Assembly: GCF_018446385.1 (NCBI RefSeq)
Contig: NC_055988.1
Coordinates: 164,002,209 to 164,066,208, forward strand
Length of the DNA: 64,000 nucleotides
Source of the DNA: Zingiber officinale
Lineage: Eukaryota; Streptophyta; Magnoliopsida; Zingiberales; Zingiberaceae
Direction of reading: 5' to 3'
Shown here: one piece after another, positions 32,974-44,900 of the stretch
Layout: the number at the start of each line of letters is the position of its first letter
Numbering within the stretch: the first letter of the stretch is position 1
Made by a program: the position numbers and the translations under genes
Notes under the pieces: model-generated
Told to the model about the DNA's origin: nothing
What the model saw: the letters and a program-made list of their open reading frames with translations, nothing else
The model's database searches: none

Positions 32974-35900
32974 TAATCGGGTATCGGGTAGAGTATAGGT
33001 AGGATTTTACGACATCCACCTCCATACCCATATCCGAAAATATCCATACTCGAATACCCATTTACTATAATCGTGTATAAAAATTTCCTCCATATCCTCC
33101 ATTCAGGTCAGATGTTGGATTACCATCAGATTCCGGTGAAATTGTCATCCCTAAACTCAACAAGTTCGGTAATATGTTGGGAGATGAGTTTATGAAAATG
33201 GAATCCCATTCAATGTTGTTGATAACGATAGCTTCAAGCAACTAATGGAGGCAACGAGTCAATTTAGACAGGGATTCAAGCCTCTAACTCAATATTAGCT
33301 TAGGGAGCTACTGTTGAAAGCCGAAGTTGAAAGAACAAAGCAACTGTTGAAGAAACATGAAGAAGAATGGGCAAAGAATGAGTGCTCAATCATGACCGAT
33401 GCATGGAGTGATAGAAAAAGAAGAAGCATCTTAAATTTGTGTGTTAATTGCAAGCTGGGTACTATATTTTTAGAGTTTAAGGAGTCTTCAAACGAGGCAC
33501 ATACAACTGAACTTATTTTTGAGTATGTTGACAAGTGTATTGAATAAGTAGCAGCTCAGAATATTGTTCAGATTGTAACAGACAATGCGATCAACAATAC
33601 GGTGGCAACTAAATTGATGAGAGAAAAGAGACCTGGGATCTTTTGGAGTTCATGTGCAACTCACACTTTTAATCTCATGCTTGAAAGTATTGGCAAACTT
33701 CCACGATATAAAAAGGTTATTGAGTAAGCCAAGTCTTTTACCATTTTCATTTATGCTCACTATAAGACTTTGTCATTGATGAGAAGTTTTACGTAGAAGA
33801 GAGATGTAGTCTAGCTAGGAGTTAACAGGTTTGCATCAAATTTCCTCACATGGCAAAGTTTAATTAAAAAAATATCTAGTTTAAGGGTCATGTTTACAAG
33901 TGACACGTGGGAGAAATGTAAATGATCAAAAACAAACAAAGGGAAATTGACTTACTTTATTGTGATGAGCTTGAGTTTTTGGAATGGTGTGACACTTTGT
34001 TTGAAAATATTTATTCCTTTGGTAAGAGTTCTTCGATTGGTAGATGGAGATAGAAAGCCATCTATGGAGTTTCTATACGGGGAACTTCTTCAAGCTAAGG
34101 AAGATATCAAGGTGGCCCTGAACAACGTGAAATCAAATTATCAGCCTATCATAGTGATTATTGAGTCAAAAATGAAGGATAGACTTGATACATGCATACC
34201 ACTGTATTTTTGTTGAATCCTTATTTTTACTATAAAGATAGTTCTATTGCTCTTTATGAGGATATTTTTGAATGTATGGAAATTTTGCATGCCAACGAGT
34301 TAGATCTACAGGATGAATTTGCAAAATCTAGAGACAAGATTGGTTATTTGTAAAAATATTGGCAACAAAAACATGTGAAATAAGTGATGACACATTTGAT
34401 CCATGTGCATGGAGTACATACGGTGCTCACGCACCCAACTTGCTAAGAGTGATATTGAGAATACTTTCATCAACTACAAGTTCATCTGGGTGTGAAATAA
34501 ATTAGAGTGCATTCGAAGGAGTAAGTTTTAAACTTTAAGTCTTTAATTAAAGTAAAGTATTAATTTTTAAAGTTTTATATTCATGTTACTAACTATAATA
34601 TTTACTCACTCTTTTTTTTTTAGATTCATACAAAGAAAGAAATAAGTTTGATGTCAACAGATTGAATAATCTAGTATTTGTCCAATTTAATGCTAGATTG
34701 TTGCTAAGACAAAAAAGAGAAAAATAAAAAAATGTCGATGTCCTTCTTGCAAAAGATGCTTTAAATGCACAAGGTTGGATTGTGGATGGTGGAGAAGATG
34801 ATGAAGTTGAACTAGGTTCTGAGCTTACATGGTAAATGTTTGATGAAACAAGTGGAGCAGATGAAAATCTACAACTTCGAAGAAGCCCTAGAGTGAGAGA
34901 ACTTCACAAGGATGATTTTGCATTCGAAGAAGACGAGAAGGATCATAATGATGATATTGAGTTTGTGTCCGATGAAGAACAAGTTGTTGAAAATTATGGA
35001 GAAGAAGTAGAATAAATTTGATGTTGAGTTTATGTCTAATGATATTGAGTTTGTGTCTAATGATATTTTATTAGTTGTGTAATTTTGAACTCATTTTAAA
35101 TTTGATGTTATTGTGTTAGGATTATGATATGTGATTTATTATGCAAATTATGTTGATACCGAGGAATCCATCTAGCGGCACCTACTCCCCGCCTAGGCAC
35201 TAGGCGCTAGGCATTGGTCTGACGCCCGACTAGCACCTAACGAATTTTAGAACCTTGATCCTGGAAACAGACGCCCGTCATAACCTCAAAGCACAACCGG
35301 AGGAGGACGAATATGTTTTAAGGAAACTGCTTTAAAGCAGGCATTAGCATCAGTCGGTGACTCGGCTGTTAGCGGGTACTTTCTTAGGTCGCCGCGAACA
35401 ACTAATGTTTGGTTGTGTATGTGGTTTTGTCGTTGTATCTGGGAAACGGACGCCCATCATAACCTCAACGCATAATCGGAGAAGGACGAATTTGTTTTAA
35501 GGAAACTACTTTAAAACAGGCTTCGACATTTTCTTTTCTCCGCAGTCGACGACTCAACACTTGGCAGTCAGTGACTCTGCACTAGGCACTTGGCACTCGG
35601 TAGTCAGCGACTAGGCAATTGACAGGCGTCGACTCGGCACTCGGCACTCGACACTTTGCAGTCGGTGACTCAGCATTTGACAGCGGCGGTCAACACTTGG
35701 ATTTGACAAGTCAGCCAGCACTTGGAGTCGGACTCGGCACTCAGACTCGGCAGTCGGACTCGACACTTGGACTCAACAGTCAGACTCGGCAGACTCAGAC
35801 TTTGCACTTAGACTTAGTCAGCAGCCATACAAGACAACCTAGTCTTCCAGGCAGCAGTCATCCTAAGCAGCTCCTTTCCTGCTTGACAGTTTGAGATTAT

Positions 35901-38900
35901 TCGCTCAGGCCACTCTCACAAATTGGTCTGAATTTAGTTTGTAAATTTAGTATTTTTCTCTAAAAATCTCCAGCAACAGATTGGTTTACACAGTCTTGGT
36001 GGTTTCCAGTTCATGCACACCAAATCAATAAAGGTGAGTTGCTGCATTTTGGCCAAGGTAGAAGTACTTCGTCACCTTGTCTGAGCTGCTGGAGCATCAT
36101 TACTGAATCTACACTTCTGGTGTTCCCATAGAACACACTTTTTCTTTGTCCTTTTTTCTTCCTAAGCTCTACATAATGTCATGCGCCTGCGTATCACTGA
36201 GCTGATCCCATATTTTTCACCACAAAATTAGACTTACTATTTGCCAAATTATCTCTACAAGTGCTGGAATAACTTCCTGTAAATAATGAACTACAAAAAA
36301 ACTCAGATGACTTTTTGCTGTCCACAAAAAATATTGTAAACTTTGATGCTGAGAGTTATCTCTGTTTACCTTAGTTCTTCTTGGATAAAACCATGCAGGT
36401 TGATTAAGATGCGTGTTCAAGGTGCATAGGATGAAGGAATGGAATCTATCCCTAGTCCTCCTTAACTGAGCAGGCAAAAACAAGTTAACAACCATCTCAA
36501 GGACTTCTAGCAGACCTAGATGTTATTTCAATTCAGCTAGGAGTGGCTTATGCGTTCTGTAGTTCAAATAGAATTGCTGTATATGCATACATCCACGAAA
36601 GAGACCACTGAGTTTCTTATATTAACTTTTTTTCCACTTTTATGCCAACCAATGGCTATGACACAGCTAGGCACATCTTTTGAAAAGGTGCTGTTGCATA
36701 TTGTTAGCGTGATGCATCACTAAATGTTGCTTGGAAAATTTCTGAAACATCTGTTGTTTTAAGCAATTTTCCGAAAGATGATATTATTATTGTTGTTTTT
36801 TTTTTCATTTAAACTGTTTTCTATTTGTCAAAGAAAATGGTTATAGTAGGACCATTGTTTTTCTTTATATTGAAAAAAATTGTTTAATAGAAATACATGC
36901 CTTTGTTCGATTTAATGAACGTTGGAAATGTCCTGATCAGTTATTTAACAAGAGTATGTTTTTCCCACATAAGACATTTTTAATGCAATGGTTTATAAGG
37001 TCTGTACTTATGTTGTTACTTTCACCCATGGAAGGTTTTTAAACATACTCAGTTCTTGCTTTTCTTGAAGTAAAAGTTAGTGGTGAACTTATGTAACGAA
37101 CACTCAGCCGCTAATCATTCTTGTAGGTGTAACTCGATATGGCTATTTCAAGTTTGGTTTTTCCTGGGATAAACATAAGTTGGATTTGATGCTGGGAATT
37201 ATCCTATCTGGACAAACAGGTACAGAGTCATATCTTTTGATACCACGAGTGTTCTTAATGTTCCTGTTTACGGAATCATTGAAACTTAAACTTGATGAAT
37301 ATCACATACTTTCCTTCTTATTCAACTTTCTTGGAATTCTTATGTTGGTCATTGCCTTTATTTATGAGCTCATTATAGGACAAGTACTCCTGGGATGGGA
37401 GTTTTAGAATTTGTGTAAAGGCAATCAGACTTCCTTTTCAAATCTGGGGTTGATATATTTTGGCCATATTTAAAGTTACTCTGGGTTATTTCTGAAGAAT
37501 GATGCACAATTTAATGTTTGTGCAATGTTTTGGCCTTTGGCAGACCATTTTAGGGACCAAAAGTTCCTTTACACTGAACACTGCAAGAAGGTCAATTCGT
37601 ATATGAGGACTTCTATTATATATGTGCTGATCAGGCTTATATCTGTACTGTTTGAATCACTAACATTGTTGGGTGATGAAGAGTTAGCATACTTTGATAT
37701 CTTAAGACATGGGTCAAGTAATAAAAGGACTTTAATATTCTAAGTAAGTTAATTTTGTTCATTTCTTGCAGTATACTGTGTTGAGGTGTAAGATAAGATT
37801 AGAAGTTAATCAAGCAATGTGTCTTACTGTTTCTGAATCATATTAGAATGTAGAAAGTACTCAGTCATTCGCTTAAAGTGCTTTATGAGTTAAATTTCTT
37901 ATTATTGCTCAACTATAACCTTCAAGATCTTTTATTTACATACAAATACTTTATTTCAATGAACAAAATTCACTTTTTCTATGACAAGATATACAGAGTT
38001 TGGTTTATGCTGCTGAGTTGGTGCATAAGCGAATTTTACATTGAGGAACCTTTTTGTTGATGTTTTTGATGAATTAATCCCTTGACATGGCTTTACCGGC
38101 TAAGGCTAAATCAGCATAGATATGCCTGGATTAATTTTGTACATCCACCTTGACTACCCTTGCTTGGGTAAATTCTATCCTTTACTAGGTATCATAAGAT
38201 TACTGAATTACAAGGAAGCATGTTTTGGATGATTTTTAGATCAAGACAGGTGGAGGGAACCTTAATGTGATACTAATTTGTGTTATCTTTGTTTTTTTTT
38301 GTATGTTATATTAGATACTAGGAAATGATTCAGCAGTTGTTTGACCAAGTTGATGAGTTGTTCTCTAACAATCTCTAGATTATCAACTGTGTTGTGTTAA
38401 ATATGTAGGTGGCATTGCGATTACTTGGCTTTGTTAGTGTATGCTAAATATTTATGTTCTCATATATGAGTTGCCTTATCTAATCTTCAGCTGTGGTTTG
38501 ACAGTATTTTTTCTTGGGGCAAATAAGAATTTTGTCTTTGCTCAAGATGCTTCTGCAATTGAAGCGTTTCCAGAGAATGGTCAAGAGCAAGCACATATTA
38601 CTGGTTTGCGTCGAATTGAAGATGGTTCTGTAATTTCAAATACTCATACAACTAAGTGGAGAATATTTACAGATAACGGAAGGGAACTGTCTCTGAAGGC
38701 ATGCAAATGATTCTTCTTTTTGCACCTTTGTTTGATTGCAAATATTGATATCCTATAGTAAAGTCAAACCAAGCATCAAGCTTTTGTGTTCATACAATAC
38801 TGGACATGAGCTGAATAATTTCAGTGTGCTTGACTTAAGTAGCAGTGTTAGTAACTTGCATTTCACCCATTTAATGTTCTGATGTTTATTCTTTGGTGTT

Positions 38901-41900
38901 ATTTTGCTGCCAATTTAACCACTAATCTGTATTTATATGCAACATTTTAGATTGTGAATTGATAGAGAGAACTAGGGCCTTATTTTCTAAAAATATAAAA
39001 TGTGTTTTTTTTTCCTGTTGAACCTTTTATTTGTATAGGGCCATCTTGTTTCTTTCTAGTTTTGCCAAGAGATTTTTATATCTATCAAACATTTTGTGGC
39101 TTCTGTCACAAATCAACCAACCTTTGGGACTTCGATATCAGAGCAGTCATAAACAAGTGAACATTTATTCAATAATAGAAAATGAATTTACCTTCTTTCC
39201 GGTGATATTTTTAACCTTGCTTATAGCTCACTTAAAGGATAAGATTCATGTAGCTAACTCCAACTACTTGGAAGAAACATGTCTTGATAATGATGATGAT
39301 GATGATAATGAAACAAAATTGCTCCGTATAGTTCATTGCCCACTTTAGTCTTATATGCTTGCAGGGAAAACTAGATGAGGCTGAGAGATTCTTCCAGGCT
39401 GCATTAGAGGAGGCCAAAAAAGGATTTGGCGAAAAGGATCCACATGTTGCATCATCATGTAACAATCTGGTACGCGCTCTATTTCATTTTTATTTGAACT
39501 ATTCTTAAATGTCCACATCCAGTTTAAATAGACCCTTCAATGTAATTCAGAACAGGTCCTTTTCATCCATTTACAAAATCTCTCCTGCCCCAACCCTGTG
39601 CATTTATGGTCCACTGAGAATTCATTTTTTTTTTTACATAATTAGCTATGGAGTTGGCAGATGGCAGGACGTCTTGTGCAACATGGATGGGAATGTATGC
39701 TATGAAAGACAGGGCCCTGTCAATCAGCCTGTGTTACATCATGCAAGGACTAGTTCTGTTTTTTGTGCCACAAATAGCAGGGATGGTTCCAGTAAACCAA
39801 AATTCACTTATAAAAACAGAATAAATAAATAAATCAGAGAACCTCACTCTTATCTCTTACTTTCCTGGTTTTCTAGTTTGTGATAAATGCTAAGGGTCTT
39901 ACTAGATGTTTCAGTGGTGGTAAAAGGGATGCCATCCATCATTTGGTGGGTTCTTCATTTTGGCTAGTGAACCAGATAATTAACTTGTTCTATAACTACC
40001 TTGGTTAGTATACCACCAGACAGAATTAAAGAGAAAATTTGCCACTATAATTTTACTATTGTATCATACTATCTTGTTTATTCCAAGTTCATCAGTTGCT
40101 ATTTATTTTAGTGGCAAATCTAAGAGGCGCCAATTGTCTTGAAATAACTTGGAGTACAACGGGTTTGACTTTGTTCTTTGGATGTATCTTCTTGATATAC
40201 TAACTGAATCCTAATGCTGATAATTGATTGCCTCTTTCAACATACAGCCTATATTTTACTTATGTTGATGGTTGTTTACCAACTTAGTCATCTATTCATG
40301 TAGGCAGAACTGTACAGGGTCAAGAGGGAATATGCCAAAGCTGAGCCCTTGTATATTGAAGCAATTAGCATACTCGAAGATTCTTATGGGCCTAATGATA
40401 TCCGGTATGGTCTGTTTATCTTTTAGTTTTCACTTTTAAATATTCTTTCCTCAAAAAATCTATGTTTTAAATAATATTATTTCCTGGAAGGCATTGCAAT
40501 TGACAAGAAAGCAAACAAATGCAAAAAAAAAGAGCTTATTATCTATTTCAACTTGTAGATTTTCTCTACTTTAAACAGATCAATAAACGTAGTGCTTTCA
40601 TGCAACAATAAATCACAATGTATTATGTATTTGCATGGAATTGTGAATAAAAAGGGGAAAAAAAGAAAAAAAGAAAAGGTAAGAAAAAAAAGAGGAAACA
40701 GAGTATAGGATGAAGTGACAATAAACTGATCTACTCATGAGGAAATTAGTCTAGTAATAAGATTGAAGAAAGCAGGTTCAAGCATGTAACACATCTAGTG
40801 GATTAGATGATGTAGGCATGTAGCAATTCTCCTTGATTAGCCTCAGGTGAATGCTGACCTGGCTCCTTTTTAAATATGCTTTAGCTCTTTCATGGTCAAA
40901 TGCTTGATGGTTTTAGATTGTTGTGGATTGCTTAATGCCAAAGCATGACTCGTATAGTGGATGTTCTTTGAGTTCTATGGATTACAGGTTTTGTGGGTGT
41001 AAAGGGTATTTAATAGCAAGGGGATTTCAAGGATGGGGAACTTAGATAATGTCTTCAAGGCTGGAGCCTTTCCAGGTTATCCAGCTCACGGGGTGGCAAA
41101 AAATGTGGCCACATATTGTTGGAACCCCAAGGTGTTTTGATGTGATCAAACAAGTTAAGTTAGGTCCTGTTTGATTTAACCCTTGTGTCTAAATGTGCAG
41201 GAGCTTAGGAGCACAGGAAGTCGAGCGAAAGACGCGGCTAGCGAGAATGACGGCACGGGGAGAGCCGACGGGCTCGGTGTGTCTGAGGGACGAGGTGCTG
41301 CGGAAGAGTACACCGGTGGACGAGAAGAACGTATGCGACGTTCGAGGGACGAGAAACCGGGGAGGAAGGCTGCTCGAGGAGAAGGTCGGAACTTGGGTTC
41401 GGGTGAGCCCTATTCCGGATGGCCGAGATCACCCAAGCTAGCGGAGTCGGAGCGGAAGACTCGGACCGAGGCGAGCTGAACCGGAGCAAGGGCCCGGAAT
41501 TCTATCTAAATCGCGGTCAAACGCGATCTATGCGAAAAGGGATAAAGTTTTATCCCCTCCCAAGCGTCTGGAACCCTTCCAGACGCTCCGACCAAGGCTA
41601 TAAATATAGCCTTGGTCCAAGAAGCTGAACAACAACTTGTAATCCATTTTTGTTTGCTCTATTTCTCTTTGTGTGCTGTTAACGCTGTAAGAGGCTACTC
41701 CGCCCGAAGGAGATCTTCAGATAGTGCGCTTCATTCTCCTTGGATTAGCAATCTTCTGATTGCAAACCAAGTAACTCCTTTGTGTCTATTTCCTGTTTAA
41801 TTAGTCTCGTTATTTTTTAATTACAAGTATTCTTAATTTAGCTATAAGTCGAGAAAAGGTTAATTTATTTTTCAGGGCAATTCACCCCTCCCCTCTTGCT

Positions 41901-44900
41901 GACCTCCAAAAGGACTAACAAGTGGCATCAGAGTGAGGACGCTTCAGAAGGACTAACTGCCGACTGAAGCAAAGCAACCAATGGTCGGACCAAGCATCGT
42001 TCCACCAAAATTCGAGGGAGACTTCGGACACTGGAAATGTCATATCGAGGTGTTTCAGAAAACAAATTTTGAAATTCGTTTAATAATAAAATATGATTTT
42101 GTAGTTCCGGCGAATCAAAATGGAGAGGAAAAAGAAGAAAGTCTTTGGACGAAGAAAGAACAAAACAATTCCGTAGCAAATAACCGAGCGGAATATTCAC
42201 TTGCTGAGCGTGCTGCCGCCTCAAGAAGTCAACCGTATCGGAAGCTACTCGTCGACCAAAGAACTCTGGGAAAAATTTCTGGAACTCCACGAAGGCACAT
42301 CCGAAGCCAAACTTGCAAGGAGAGATATACTTCAGAACAAAGTGATAAATATCCGTCTGGGAAAAGGTGAGAAGGTAGCCGATCTACACGCAATGGTAAA
42401 AGAACTAATCACCGGACTCGAAAACCTCGGAGAAGCGGTAACCAACCGGGGCACGATACGCTACTCACTTAATGCCTTTCCTAGGACTCCAGATTGGACC
42501 TCAATAATCGACGGCTACTACATCTCAAAGGACCTGGAGGTAAGTACCCTAGAGGAACTTTTTTCCACTTTAGAATTACATGAAACCAGATGTGCAGGGA
42601 CAACAAAAGAATCAAGTCAGATTATGGCGCTAACTGCAACCAAGAAGGATGAACCCGAGTCAGACTTAGAAGAAGATCAAGAAGCTTATATGGTAAGAAA
42701 TTTCAAAAAATTCTTTAGATCTAACAAATTTAAAGAAATGCAGAATAAGAAAAATCCAAGAAATAGAAGAAGGGTTCGCTGTTACAGTGTCAAAAGGAAG
42801 GACACTTAAAAGAGAATTGCCTAGAACTCAAGAAGGATAAAGTCAAGATACCTAAGAAGCACAAGAATCTGAAAGCTACTTGGGACGACAGTTCATCATC
42901 TGAGTCCGAAATACAAGAATATGCCGAACTAACACTGATGGCGAGCTATGAAGGACAAAGTACATCAGAAGCCAACATCGATGAAGGGGGAGCGACTTCA
43001 GATGAATGCAGCGAAGCAGGGGGAGAGTCAGGCTTCAAGTCTGATATGGTAAGTGAGGTATGCCTCTTACCTCCTGATCAGCTTTATTATGGTATTAAAT
43101 CTATGGCAAAATCTATGTACAAATTTAAAAGTAAAAATAATAAATTAAAGAATGAAAACTTAGAAATAAAAAGAATTTTAGCAAAATCATGTCTGATAGA
43201 AGATTTTGATAAAGTAAGACTTGAAAATAATAAATTAAAAGAAGAAATAGAAAACTTGAAAAATTCTACATATTCAAATATTTCTGCTTATAAAAACTAT
43301 AGAGGATTAAACTAGTACTATAGGTTTCACAAAAATCAGATCAGAAAAATATCAAAAGCTTATGTACCTAGAAAATACCTGATTAACCCTGTAGGAAGGA
43401 ATCTTTATTGGATTCCAAAAATATGTTTAAATTAAAAGAATAATTAAGACTTAGGGCTTTTAGTTAGAAAATTGAATATTTGAATTCTGAATTAAAATAT
43501 TTAATTGATAAACTGATAAGCATAAAATAATTAATTGCTTTCAATATTTGTCAATGGTTTAACACTTATTGAAATTTCTTTAAAAAATTCCACTTAGAAA
43601 AAATTCAATATTTAATTTATTTCTGTTAAAAATATTTTGTTTAAGTTATTTATTCCGTTGCACAAAAATTTTATTTTTAACTTAGAAAATTAAATTGTTC
43701 TTACTTAGAAATTTTCTTAATTAGAAATTGTTTTTGCCTGAAAATTTTCTAATTTTTTTTAACACTTAAAATTTTCTAATTTATTGTAAATTTTTTTTAA
43801 GTGTTAGAGTTAACCTTAGACTTGTTAAGAAACCCCATTTTTTATGTGATCGAAGGGGGAGAAGGATATATATTAAGTCTAGGGGGAGATATGGTATAAT
43901 CCAATTGAAAAATCGTTATTGCATTTATTTGCAAAATTAATTATTTTTACATTGCATTAGTTTACCGTAGCTTAACTTGGGTTGCTCGCATCAAAAAGGG
44001 AGAGATTGTTGGAACCCCAAGGTGTTTTGATATGATCAAACAAGTTAAGTTAGGTCCTGTCTAGTTTAACCTTTGTGTCTAAGTGTGCAGGAGCTTAGGA
44101 GTATAGGAAGTCGAGCGAAAGACGCGGCTAGCGAGAAGGACGACACGGGGAGAGAGCCGACGGGCTCGGTGCGTCTGAAGGACGAGGTGTCGCGGAAGAG
44201 TACACCGGTGGACGAGAAGAACGTACGCGACGTTCGAGGGACGAGAAACCGGGGAGGAAGGCTGCTCGAGGAGAAGGTCAGAACTTGGGTTCGGGTGAGC
44301 CCTATTTCGGATGGCCGAGAACGAGATCACCCAAGCTAGCGGAGTCGGAGACTCGGACCGAGGCGAGCTGAACCGGAGTAGAGGGCCCGGAAGGGTTCCG
44401 GGTGCCCGGGCCGGGATTCTATCCAGATCGCGGTCAAACACGATCTATGCGAAAAGGGATAAAGTTTTATTCCCTCCCTAGCGCCTGGAACCCTTCCAGG
44501 CGCCCCGACCAAGGCTATAAATATAGCCTTGGTCCAAGAAGCTGAACAACAACTTGTAATTCATTTCTGTTTGCTCTATTTCTCTTTATGTGCTGTTAAC
44601 GCTGTAAGAGGCTACTCCGCCCGAAGGAGATCTTCAGATAGTGCGCTTCATTCTCCTTAGATTAGCAATCTTCTAATTACAAACCAAGTAACTCCTTTGT
44701 GTCTATTTCCTGTTTAATTAGTCTCGTTATTTTTTAATTACAAGTATTCTTAATTTAACTATAAGTCGAGAAAAGGTTAATTTATTTTTCAGGACAATTC
44801 ACCCCTCCCCTCTTGCCGGTCTCCAAAGGGACCAACACATATTACTTGCACAAAATTGAGAAAAAGAGATTGCTTTGGTTTAATTTTAATGTTCAGTGTA

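Larger units (their letters stand above)
31735..35255 (+). mobile_element. hAT DNA transposon relic in intron 1, with nested insertions
   Basis: Both ends carry clustered CTAGGCGCTAGG-type subterminal repeats (31740-31775 and 35190-35230). The right end reads cctaacgaattttagaac. An almost identical right-end sequence also sits at 32308-32391 (gcctagcgaattttagaaca), so a ~650-bp deletion derivative (31735-32391) probably lies next to or inside the larger copy. The transposase relic is a separate entry. The expected 8-bp target duplication was not found. Confidence 0.7.
41117..44837 (+). mobile_element. Gag-only (TR-GAG type) LTR retrotransposon 2, in intron 5
   Basis: 5' LTR 41117-41920, 3' LTR 44007-44837. 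The perfect 5-bp target duplication is catat (41112-41116 and 44838-44842). A primer binding site and a polypurine tract are present. The ~2.1-kb interior encodes gag, a coiled coil and a short conserved tail, and no pol. It sits in the sense orientation within intron 5 (40405-47640) of the TPR gene. It is related to, but clearly diverged from, element 1; its LTR lacks the GGCGCC cluster. Confidence 0.93.

Noticed and set aside
36217..36495. 92-codon minus-strand frame in intron 1
   Set aside because: There is no motif, no homologous copy in the window and ordinary composition, so I treat it as chance.
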